A stretch of 64,000 bases of DNA from CAVSVP01 sp963731125 (lineage in GTDB: Bacteria; Pseudomonadota; Gammaproteobacteria; Competibacterales; Competibacteraceae), in assembly GCA_963731125.1 (NCBI GenBank), contig CAVSVP010000006.1, positions 1 to 64,000 on the forward strand, read 5' to 3'. Of the stretch, positions 43,729 through 51,204 are shown one piece after another. The position numbers were made by a program, and so were the translations under genes. How positions within the stretch are numbered: position 1 is the first letter of the stretch; each line of letters starts with the position of its first letter. The notes under the pieces were generated by a model. That model made no database searches, had not been told where the DNA came from, and worked only from the letters and a program-made list of their open reading frames with translations.

Positions 43729-44862
43729 CTTTTTTCTGCTAAGCCACCATCAGACACGGAACTGGGCGGCCACGGAGGTCAATCTGGTCAGGCAGGTGGC
43801 CGAGCGAACCTGGCTCGCCGTAGAAAACGCCCAAGTCAATAAAGCGCATCGACTGAGCGAGGAGCGTTTCCGAATTGCCCTGCAAAACGCGCCTATTTAT
43901 GGTGTTTAACCAGGATTAAGAAGCTATGCTACACCTGGATTAATGACTTGCAGGATATTGCACGGATCAACCAGGGTAAAATTACGCTGCAGAAACGCCG
44001 CACAGCGCTTGCCGACATCGTGTCCCATGCGGTGGATCATGCCATTGGTCAATCAACGCCAGCAGAAACTGGCTGTCTCCCTGCCCGAGCACGCCCTCTA
44101 TGTCGAGGCCGACCCAGAACAGCTGGTTCAGGTGTTGACCAACTTATTGCACAATGCCGTTAAGTATACCGATAGCGGTGGACAACTTTGGCTGAGGGCC
44201 AGATAGAAAGATAATATCGCCAAGATCCAGGTACAGGACACCGGCTACGGTATTCCTCCGGAGTTACTTACCAAAATCTTTGAGCTGTTCTTTCAGTCAA
44301 GGCATGGAGACGCCGGCGGCTGGGACTGGGTTTGACATTGGTGCAGCGTTTGGTGGAACTCCATGGCGGCAGCATCCAGGCCTTTAGCACAGGCCTTGGA
44401 CAAGGCAGCACGTTTACGATAAGGTTGCCATTGGCGGATAGTGAACCTGGGACAAACGCTACGCAGCCGCCTACTGCCACACCCCCCAGCACAGTCTAGT
44501 TGCCGTATTTTGTCGTGGAAGACGACCCAGCCGTTGCGCGTTCGTTAGCGCTTATGTTAAAGCGCCTGGGCCATGAGGTAGAAACGGTGTACAGTGGTGA
44601 AGCGGCGCTGCCAGCGGTACATACCTTTCAACCGGACGTCGTGCTTTCCGACATTGGCCTGCCGGATATCAACGGTTACCAGGTGGCCCGCCGGGTGCGA
44701 AATCGCTACCCTCAGCAACCACCACTGCTGATCGCTCTCACCGGCCATTTCCAGGAGGAGGATGTGCAACGCGCCGGGAACACCGGCTTTGACCATTATC
44801 TGCTGAAACCGTTAGACCTGGAGGCACTGAAACGGATATTGGATACCGAGAAAGCCTCCTAA
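43729..44862 (+). pseudogene. Decayed sensor-kinase gene, 3' part with HisKA/HATPase and receiver remnants
   Basis: After the IS the frame resumes (FFLLSHHQTRNWAATEV, LVRQVAERTWLAVENAQVN, RFRIALQNAPI) and then breaks. HisKA-like text (NDLQDIARINQGKITLQKR) and HATPase pieces (AVSLPEHALYVEADPEQLVQVL and NLLHNAVKY in one frame; QVQDTGYGIPPELLTKIFELFF after a stop; GLTLVQRLVELHGGSIQAF in another) follow with several stops. The last part (about 44500-44862) is an uninterrupted receiver domain (VVEDDPAVARSLALML, VVLSDIGLPDINGYQ, LKPLDLEALKRIL) fused to it across a TAG. Multiple lesions mean the gene is dead, though the receiver could be made alone from a TTG start. Confidence 0.75.
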
Positions 44863-44930
44863 GCGTACCAATCAAATCCCGAATTCCGCTGCACTCCATC
44901 CAGGCTACGGGAAAGTAAAAAGCAACCACC

Positions 44931-45950
44931 ATGTTAATGGAAACCTGGCCCCTGTGGCCCAGCATCATTGCCTTTGCCGGCTGCGCCATTACGTTGATCG
45001 TCATCGGCTCGCGCTTTGCCAATATAGTGGATCGACTGGCGGATCGTACTGGCATCGGCGAGGCCCTGGCGGGCACGCTGCTCCTTGGAGCGACGACCTC
45101 TCTGCCGGGATTGATTACTACCTGCGTAGCGGCATATGAGGGTGAGGCCGAGCTCGCCGTCAGCAACGCCATGGGAGGCATCGCCGCGCAGACCATGTTT
45201 ATCGCCCTCGCCGATTTGGTGTACCGGGGCGTTAACTTAGAACACGCGGCGGCCTCATTGCCCAATATCCTGCAGACCATGGTGCTGATTGCGTTAATCT
45301 CCCTGGTGATGCTGGGTATCATCGGTCCCAACTTCACCGTTTTTGCCATACACCCTGTGAGCCCGCTACTGCTCATTGCCTATCTTTATGGATTGTATCT
45401 TACCCGCACGACACATGAAGCGCCGATGTGGCAACCGAAGCGCACTCGGGAAACCCGGATCGATGTTCCCGACGAGCATGCTCAGCGGGAGCCTTTGCTA
45501 AGGCTCTGGGGCATCTTCCTAGTACTGGCCGCCGTGGTCGCTGCCACCGGCTTTGTGGTGGCCCATGCCGGCTTGTCCCTAATGAAAGAAACGCAACTCT
45601 CCGGCACTATCGTCGGCGGTCTGATGACCAGCATCGTGACCTCCTTGCCCGAGCTGGTAACGGTCATCGCCGCTGTCCGTGCCGGGGCGCTGACGCTGGC
45701 CGTGGGGGATATTATCGGCGGCAACACCTTCGACGTGCTCTTTGTGGCCGCAGCCGACGGCGCGTTTCGCGGCGGTTCGGTGTACCACGCTGTCGGTGAT
45801 TCGACGCAGTTTATTCTCACCCTCACCATATTACTCACCAGCGTACTGGCCGCCGGAATGATTTTCCGGGGCAAGCGCGGCATTGGCTTCGAAGGCTTAG
45901 CGATTTTGCTGATCTATATTGCCGGGTTTTCGATATTACTTTTTCTATAA
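44931..45950 (+). CDS. Calcium/sodium:cation antiporter (CaCA family)
   Basis: The 339-residue membrane protein has two homologous alpha-repeats, the signature of the Na+/Ca2+ exchanger superfamily. They are GEALAGTLLLGATTSLPGLITT with GEAELAVSNAMGGIAAQT and GTIVGGLMTSIVTSLPELVTVIAA with LAVGDIIGGNTFDVLF. About ten membrane helices and a short cytoplasmic loop (PMWQPKRTRETRIDVPDEHA) are visible. It probably exchanges Ca2+ or another cation at the inner membrane. No strong ribosome-binding site is seen, and MET at 44937 is an alternative start. Confidence 0.85.
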   Translation: MLMETWPLWPSIIAFAGCAITLIVIGSRFANIVDRLADRTGIGEALAGTLLLGATTSLPGLITTCVAAYEGEAELAVSNAMGGIAAQTMFIALADLVYRGVNLEHAAASLPNILQTMVLIALISLVMLGIIGPNFTVFAIHPVSPLLLIAYLYGLYLTRTTHEAPMWQPKRTRETRIDVPDEHAQREPLLRLWGIFLVLAAVVAATGFVVAHAGLSLMKETQLSGTIVGGLMTSIVTSLPELVTVIAAVRAGALTLAVGDIIGGNTFDVLFVAAADGAFRGGSVYHAVGDSTQFILTLTILLTSVLAAGMIFRGKRGIGFEGLAILLIYIAGFSILLFL

Positions 45951-46035
45951 GCGGTTCTGTCGCTTATCGCCAAACTCGGCTCGGAATTTGCTGTCACCTT
46001 TGATCCGTACATCATCGGTCTTTGTGAGACATGTC

Positions 46036-47109
46036 ATGGCAAATCCTTTCCTGCTTACCCGTGTGCTGTTGCGTTTCGATACGCAATCCGACGATCTGCT
46101 TGGTGAACTCTCTGCAGCGGCGCGTACGCCGGATGGGAGTTTATGGGTAGGTTCCGATGAATGGCTTAGTGTCGAACGCCTGAGCCCGCTGGAACCTTAC
46201 GTTTTTGGAGATCATCAACCTTTTTTTCTGGGCGACTTCGTGGAATTGTTCAATCATGAGGATGAAATCGATATCGAGGGAATGGACTATGCCGATCATT
46301 ATCTCTGGTTGACTGGTTCCCACAGCACCAAGCGCAAGAAGCCGAAAGGAAAGAAACCGGAAACGGATATGGAGCGGCTTACCACGGTGAAGACGGAACG
46401 CAACCGCTACCTGCTGGCCCGGGTTCCCGTGCTGGGCGGCGGCCTGGTCAAGTCCTCAACCCATCCCGACGATAGCCAAGCACAGCTCAGCGCCGCCTGT
46501 CTTAAAAAGACCGCAGACGCCAATGTGCTTATCGATGCTCTGCGGGAAGACCCTCATTTGGGGCCTTTTTTATCCTTTCCGCTGCCCAGCAAGGAAAACG
46601 GGTTTGATATCGAAGGCTTGGCCGTTTATCAGGATAGAATTTTTCTGGGCTTCCGCGGCCCGGTGCTCAGGGGCTGGGCCGTGATTCTGGAAATCGCCAT
46701 AGAGGAAACCGAACCCGGCGTGTTGACCCTTAAGGAAATCGGTGCGGCGGGCCGCCATTACCGAAAACACTTCGTTCACTTAAACGGCCTTGGGGTTCGT
46801 GAGTTGTGCCTGCAGGGCGAGGATCTGTTGATTCTTGCCGGTCCCACCTTGGACACGGAAGGCGCCATGCGGGTATTTCGCCTGAGGAATGCCCTGGAAT
46901 ATGCGGCGGACAGCCTGATAGAGCAAGACTCCAAGGCGCTCGAAGTGGTGTTCGACCTGCCGTTTACGATCGGCAAGGATCACGCCGAAGGGTTGGCTCT
47001 GTTCCCCTGTCTGGGACAGCAGAATGCGCTTTTAGTGGTCTACGATTCGCCTGACGACGCAAGACGGCCGGAGAAGAACGCAATTTACGCCGATGTGTTT
47101 TGTTTATAA
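46036..47109 (+). CDS. DUF3616 domain protein
   Basis: The product is about 357 residues from the ATG at 46036. A longer frame from 45919 overlaps the antiporter gene and is less likely. The protein has a beta-propeller-like repeat: AARTPDGSLWVGSDE, DIEGMDYADHYLWLTGSHS, FDIEGLAVYQDRIFLGFRGPVLRGWAVIL and DHAEGLALFPCLGQQNALLVVYDSP. The pattern and the RGPVLRG phrase are typical of DUF3616, a family of unknown function. There is no signal peptide. A Lys-rich loop (STKRKKPKGKKPE) is notable. Confidence 0.8.
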   Translation: MANPFLLTRVLLRFDTQSDDLLGELSAAARTPDGSLWVGSDEWLSVERLSPLEPYVFGDHQPFFLGDFVELFNHEDEIDIEGMDYADHYLWLTGSHSTKRKKPKGKKPETDMERLTTVKTERNRYLLARVPVLGGGLVKSSTHPDDSQAQLSAACLKKTADANVLIDALREDPHLGPFLSFPLPSKENGFDIEGLAVYQDRIFLGFRGPVLRGWAVILEIAIEETEPGVLTLKEIGAAGRHYRKHFVHLNGLGVRELCLQGEDLLILAGPTLDTEGAMRVFRLRNALEYAADSLIEQDSKALEVVFDLPFTIGKDHAEGLALFPCLGQQNALLVVYDSPDDARRPEKNAIYADVFCL

Positions 47110-47372
47110 GCACCATCAACCTGCGGGGAAAGTCGCGACACCAGGGAAGACGGCGTGTATAAATTTCATACGCGTTGTAAATTTTACAAAATTTTTAGCC
47201 TGTGCTCCACCGGCAAACTCGTTTGTAGGAGCTAATCGCTTGATTATTGGTTGATTGGTTTTATTGGTACGCTCGTTGCTTTGATGGTAAGCGGGCGATA
47301 CACGCCCCAGTTGTGGCTTTACAGTACAACGAAGTAATTTTACAGCGTAAAACAAATTGCGGAGGGTAGTTC

Positions 47373-47576
47373 ATGATGAAGAAGCTCATTCCCCTGATTC
47401 TGCTTCTGTTTGCCGGTGCAGCGATTGCCGCCGAATTTAGCGAAGTCGATACGGATCAAGACGGCACCATCAGCTCGGAAGAAGCCCAGGCGGCCGGCAT
47501 GGATCTGTCGACAGCTGATACCAATCAGGATGGCCAACTGAGCCAGGAAGAGTTTGACGCAGCTCAGTCTCAGTAA
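47373..47576 (+). CDS. Exported EF-hand protein
   Basis: The 67-residue protein has a signal peptide (MMKKLIPLILLLFAGAAIAAE) and two EF-hand loops, DTDQDGTISSEE and DTNQDGQLSQEE, each with canonical acidic positions. It should bind Ca2+ in the periplasm. GGAGGG precedes the start. A strong terminator lies 50 bp beyond the stop. It is close to the Ca2+/cation antiporter and DUF3616 genes, but a functional link is only a possibility. Confidence 0.85.
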   Translation: MMKKLIPLILLLFAGAAIAAEFSEVDTDQDGTISSEEAQAAGMDLSTADTNQDGQLSQEEFDAAQSQ

Positions 47577-47625
47577 GCTAGCTTCGTAGCTGACTGAATC
47601 TCGATAACCACCGATCGGTTTCTCG

Positions 47626-47655
47626 CCCCGCTGCTCTGGCAGCGGGGTTATTTAT
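47626..47655 (+). terminator. Rho-independent terminator of the EF-hand gene
   Basis: The stem CCCCGCTGC (47626-47634) pairs with GCAGCGGGG (47639-47647), loop TCTG, followed by a TTATTTATT tract. Confidence 0.8.
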
Positions 47656-48072
47656 TCTGTGGAATACCGCAAACTGCTAAATTGATTTTTAATCATCAAA
47701 TTGTTTCTTCAAACATCGTAAATCAGCTCTAATAAGTTTTAAGCGATTTCCCTCTCGATTTAATTAAAGTCTTACGAAAAAATTATTCGATTTTTTAATT
47801 ACTTTTTAAGTTTTCTGACAATCCAGCACCGTTAGCCATCAATAGTTATTGATAAAAACTACTTTTCTTAATTACAATAAAACGTGTAAAAAATACAATT
47901 TCTTAATAATTAACTGCTTAATTCAGTTTTAAAAATTTTATTGTAGTAGATATTTATAGAAACCCCTGTAGTCAATTAAATTGGTATACAAATTGCTAAA
48001 GAATTGAAGGGCTAATTAAGCTAACAACGCTAGTATTAAATCCATCACACAACCAAAAGAGAGGTGAATTTT
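47656..48072. other. Strongly AT-rich intergenic region
   Basis: About 400 bp of unusually high A+T compared with the rest of the window, without a supportable gene. It precedes a small-lipoprotein gene and probably contains its promoter. The composition may also reflect a binding region for nucleoid proteins, which is inferred. Confidence 0.45.
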
Positions 48073-48288
48073 ATGAAAGGTTTAAAAGCATTAACTTTTA
48101 GTCTTATTGCAATGATTTTTGCGTTTTGGCTCGTTGCCTGCAGTGAGGGGCCTGCTGAAAACGCCGGCGAAGAAATCGATGAGGCTACGGAGCAAGTCCA
48201 GGAAGAAGCCGGGCAGATGACCGATGAAGCCCAGGATACAATGGAACAGGCAGGCGATACGATTGAAGATAAAACTGATCAACAGTAA
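48073..48288 (+). CDS. Small acidic lipoprotein
   Basis: The product is 71 residues from the ATG at 48073, with AGAGGTG upstream. The signal segment (LTFSLIAMIFAFWLVAC) ends in a lipobox. The mature part is an acidic amphipathic helix (ENAGEEIDEATEQVQEEAGQ, then DEAQDTMEQAGDTIEDKTD) with a repeating 'EEA..' pattern. This resembles small, abundant envelope lipoproteins that are stress-induced. I recognise no named family. It lies upstream of a DUF1328 gene and is probably in one transcript with it. Confidence 0.72.
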   Translation: MKGLKALTFSLIAMIFAFWLVACSEGPAENAGEEIDEATEQVQEEAGQMTDEAQDTMEQAGDTIEDKTDQQ

Positions 48289-48368
48289 GCGGCGCTCGTA
48301 CCATCATTAACTGTGGTCCCACAACGCCTTAGCTTAATACGCTTTTTCTTAAAAAGGAGATTAGCGAC

Positions 48369-48533
48369 ATGTTATATTGGGCCGTCGTTTTTCTTATCAT
48401 CGCAATTGTCGCGGCGATATTCGGTTTTTCAGGCATCGCCGGCACTGCGGCTTGGGTTGCGCAGATCCTTTTCGTCGTCTTCCTGATTCTGTTTATCATT
48501 GCCCTTATCCGTGGAAGAAGACCGGCACCTTAG
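48369..48533 (+). CDS. DUF1328 (YtjA-type) small membrane protein
   Basis: This 54-residue protein has two hydrophobic segments: LYWAVVFLIIAIVAAIFGFSG and AQILFVVFLILFIIALIRG. The sequence, with its GIAGTAAWVAQ linker and RGRRP end, is typical of the DUF1328/YtjA family of inner-membrane proteins of unknown function. AGGAGA precedes the ATG by 8 bases. It follows the small lipoprotein gene on the same strand. A short hairpin (GGCTATGG/CCATAGCC) lies right after its stop. Confidence 0.85.
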   Translation: MLYWAVVFLIIAIVAAIFGFSGIAGTAAWVAQILFVVFLILFIIALIRGRRPAP

Positions 48534-48568
48534 GCTATGGATTGCCATAGCCTCCGTGAAACATGAAA

Positions 48569-48597
48569 CCGTTCATCAGCTATGAGCTGATGAACGG
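48569..48597. terminator. Perfect 13 bp hairpin between convergent genes
   Basis: CCGTTCATCAGCT (48569-48581) pairs perfectly with AGCTGATGAACGG (48585-48597), with a 3 base loop. It lies between the converging DUF1328 and MgtC-like genes. No strong T-run follows, so a terminator or a transcript-protection role is possible. Confidence 0.5.
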
Positions 48598-48626
48598 TCA
48601 ATTATCTTCTAATTTACCGTAGCGAA

Positions 48627-49436
48627 TTATTTTCTCTCAGTCTCGACAGTAAGCTGCTCTAAACGAACCGCTAGCTGATCCCGTTCTCTCGCCAGCGCGC
48701 GCAACTGAGCCAGCCGCTTGTCGGCAAGCTTGCCATATTCCTGGCGAGCTTCCTGTTCGGCGGTGGCACGGGCCACGGCTGTAGCAGCCTGTTGTTGGGC
48801 CTGATCATGAGCCGCTTGCATAGCGCTGAGTTGAGTATGGATGGCTTTCAGCTCCTGGGTTAATTGAGTTACTGTTGGCTGCCCGTCGGACGGTGAATCG
48901 AAATTCTCTAGCTCCTGCTGCGGCTTTTTCTTATTACGCGGACTCATCTTTCTCTCAAGAAATTTGAGACCCCGTAGGACAAGAACCGCTAACGCGGTGA
49001 CGCCTATCGCCAGAGCAAACTCGGCCAGGGCGACACAAATACCAACGGCGCTACTCAGCAAGATAGACGCCGCGGTGGTAAGACCGCGCACCTCGGGGTC
49101 CCGTCCCCGGAAAATCGTCCCGGCACCCAGAAAACTCACACCGGTAACAATCGCTTCGACAATACGCATCGGATCCGAGCGAATTCCCTGGTTTTCAACA
49201 TCGATAAGAAAAGCTTCCAGCAGAAAATGACCCAGCCCTACCAGCAAGGCTGCCGATCCCGCCACCAACATATGGGTGCGAAAACCCGCCGGCTTATCAG
49301 CGATTTCACGCTCTATACCGATCAGTCCACCCAGCAGCATGGCCAGCGCCACCTCGCCGAGCACCTCCATTTGCGGACTCCGCAACAGGGTCAGAGCGGC
49401 TTCACCCGCCGCTGATAACTGGGCTAGCCACTCCAC
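48627..49436 (-). CDS. MgtC/SapB-family membrane protein with C-terminal coiled coil
   Basis: The product is about 269 residues from a GTG at 49436, chosen because GGAGGAGGAGG lies just before it. A longer frame to 49562 has no such site. MgtC-family motifs are visible: LAMLLGGLIGIEREIADKPAGFRTHML, VTGVSFLGAGTIFRGRDPEVRGLTTAASI and VGICVALAEFALAIG. The family is membrane-embedded and implicated in Mg2+ homeostasis and, in other bacteria, ATP synthase control. The C-terminal 100 residues form an Ala/Gln/Glu-rich coiled coil instead of the ACT-like domain often found. This is an unusual extension. Confidence 0.82.
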   Translation of the reverse strand: MEWLAQLSAAGEAALTLLRSPQMEVLGEVALAMLLGGLIGIEREIADKPAGFRTHMLVAGSAALLVGLGHFLLEAFLIDVENQGIRSDPMRIVEAIVTGVSFLGAGTIFRGRDPEVRGLTTAASILLSSAVGICVALAEFALAIGVTALAVLVLRGLKFLERKMSPRNKKKPQQELENFDSPSDGQPTVTQLTQELKAIHTQLSAMQAAHDQAQQQAATAVARATAEQEARQEYGKLADKRLAQLRALARERDQLAVRLEQLTVETERK

Positions 49437-49601
49437 CTCATTACCTCCTCCTCCCCGATGGTTAGATCGAGAACACGACCCATTAAGGCCATTGTGGATG
49501 CAGGCTTGCCATCGTCGTCTCACTACCCAATGGTAGCTTGTAGGTTTTACATAGGCCTGCAAATATTACAATGCGCTGCCAGGCGAGGCTTGCCGCTGAC
49601 A

Positions 49602-49970
49602 TCAACACGTTTTTGTGACAATGTGATCAACGATAGCGCCCAACTTAGCGAGACTAACGGGCTTTTCAAGAAAATGACTCACGGCAATGTCGCGACATTG
49701 GATACGAAGCTGATCCAAAGAATAGCCTGACACAAAAATAATCGTTAGTTGAGAATTGGTCCGAAACAATCTTTTTGCAACGGAAACCCCGTCGCCATTA
49801 CTTCCCAACATCCAGTCAGAAATAAGAACGGTCGGTGCAAACGATTCGCCCAACTCGATCGCTTCTGCCGCGCCGGCTGCACTTTTTACGCTAAAGCCAC
49901 GGTCTCTAAAGAAGGTATCAATGGCGGTGCGTGCATTTTCGTCATCCTCGACAATTAAAATTTTTTGCAT
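49602..49970 (-). CDS. Response regulator, receiver domain only
   Basis: The 122-residue single receiver has the acidic pocket (IVEDDENAR), the phospho-acceptor Asp in VLISDWMLG, the switch residue in IIFVSGYS and the Lys in LEKPVS. There is no output domain. Its start overlaps the 3' end of the upstream histidine-kinase gene by 29 bp, so the two are translationally coupled and likely form a signalling pair. Confidence 0.85.
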   Translation of the reverse strand: MQKILIVEDDENARTAIDTFFRDRGFSVKSAAGAAEAIELGESFAPTVLISDWMLGSNGDGVSVAKRLFRTNSQLTIIFVSGYSLDQLRIQCRDIAVSHFLEKPVSLAKLGAIVDHIVTKTC

Positions 49971-51177
49971 CGGATAGCTTCTCGCCAGCAGGGTACGGCA
50001 GTTGTACCTTGAAACGGATACCTCCCCCGGGGGGAGTCTCCGCAGAAACCAACCCTCCGTGATCGCTGATAATACGGCGGACTAAATTCAATCCGAAGTA
50101 AAAGAGACTATTGATTTCTTGGAGATTATCTCCCGCAGTAAACATGCGCTCCACGTCTTCGGATAAGAGACCAATGCCATTATGGCGCACTGTCATGGTC
50201 ACGTGGTTACCGTCATTCGCCGTATTCACCTCTACTTGTGTTGCTTGCGCCTGAACCGCGTTGACTACAAAGTTCAGGACAACCTGTTCCATCGCAGCCT
50301 GATTGAGTGCCACCTCAGGAAGGTGTTGCCCGAGTTGCAATGTCAGCTGTAAACCTGATTTTTGCAATATTGGTGCCATGAGCGGCTGAGAACGGGCAAT
50401 AATATCGTTTAGATTCCCAAGACCATGGGGAGCATAATTATCCGCTTTATAGAATTGCATGGAGCTATAGGTAATTTTGCCCCCCCGCTTCGCATCTTTG
50501 ACAACCCTGCGTAAGACTTGGGCCAAACGTTCCACATCAATGCCACGCTCCAGACTGATCAGTCCAAGTTCAGCATTCATCAGGATAGAGTTAAGAGAAT
50601 TATTGATCTCATGAGCAAACCCGGAAACCAAAGCACCCAAAGAAAATAGACGCTCTGCCTGCTGTAGCACAGCGGCATGCTGACTGCTAGGTCTTTTTCC
50701 GGCCGGCCGGCGTGTGCGCGAGTCTTCAGTCACATCGACGAAGGTTCCAACCGCTCCGGCCAATTTGCCGTGATTATCTAACAGGGCAGAAACAGAGACG
50801 CTTATCTCTCTCTCTTTTCCATTGTTATGGACAACACGGATTACCTGATCGGCGACTGTTTTCGCAACGAGCCAGGCCATCCCCTCACGCCAGTCATCAG
50901 GCTTGAGTTCCGTATCCCCTTGATAGAGCTTAACGGACTGATGCACAAGAACTTGGCTCCAGCTCAACGTTGCCAACGACTCCGGAAAACCGAACAATCG
51001 CGCAGTATATTGGTTGATACGAATGGTTTTACCCTGGGCATCCGCACAAACCGCAATGCCGATCGACCCGGATTTCAGCACGGCCGCTAACATCGCATCG
51101 GTACGTGCCAAAGTATCGCGTAACCGAGCGTTTTCCTCCTTTGCCTGGGCCAGTTGCTCTATAAGTTGGTTTTGCAC
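49942..51177 (-). CDS. PAS-domain histidine kinase with an atypical ATP-binding domain
   Basis: The 411-residue soluble kinase has an N-terminal coiled coil (LAQAKEENARLRDTL), a PAS domain (SGSIGIAVCADAQGKTIRINQ...FVDVTED) and the H-box FSLGALVSGFAHEINNSLNSIL with the phospho-acceptor His. The N-box is EQVVLNFVVNAVQA. However, the D-box reads VRHNGIGL, with His in place of Asp, and the G2 region is FYFGLNLVRRIISDHGG, lacking the usual GxGLGL pattern. ATP binding may be weakened. It is followed by a receiver that overlaps it by 29 bp. Confidence 0.82.
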   Translation of the reverse strand: MQNQLIEQLAQAKEENARLRDTLARTDAMLAAVLKSGSIGIAVCADAQGKTIRINQYTARLFGFPESLATLSWSQVLVHQSVKLYQGDTELKPDDWREGMAWLVAKTVADQVIRVVHNNGKEREISVSVSALLDNHGKLAGAVGTFVDVTEDSRTRRPAGKRPSSQHAAVLQQAERLFSLGALVSGFAHEINNSLNSILMNAELGLISLERGIDVERLAQVLRRVVKDAKRGGKITYSSMQFYKADNYAPHGLGNLNDIIARSQPLMAPILQKSGLQLTLQLGQHLPEVALNQAAMEQVVLNFVVNAVQAQATQVEVNTANDGNHVTMTVRHNGIGLLSEDVERMFTAGDNLQEINSLFYFGLNLVRRIISDHGGLVSAETPPGGGIRFKVQLPYPAGEKLSDAKNFNCRG

Positions 51178-51204
51178 CTTAATCCTCCGCTGGCTTTATC
51201 GAGA

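Noticed and set aside
45919..46035. Longer DUF3616 product starting inside the antiporter gene
   Set aside because: The extra 39 residues overlap the antiporter frame and are Arg/Phe-rich. The ATG at 46036 starts the conserved part.
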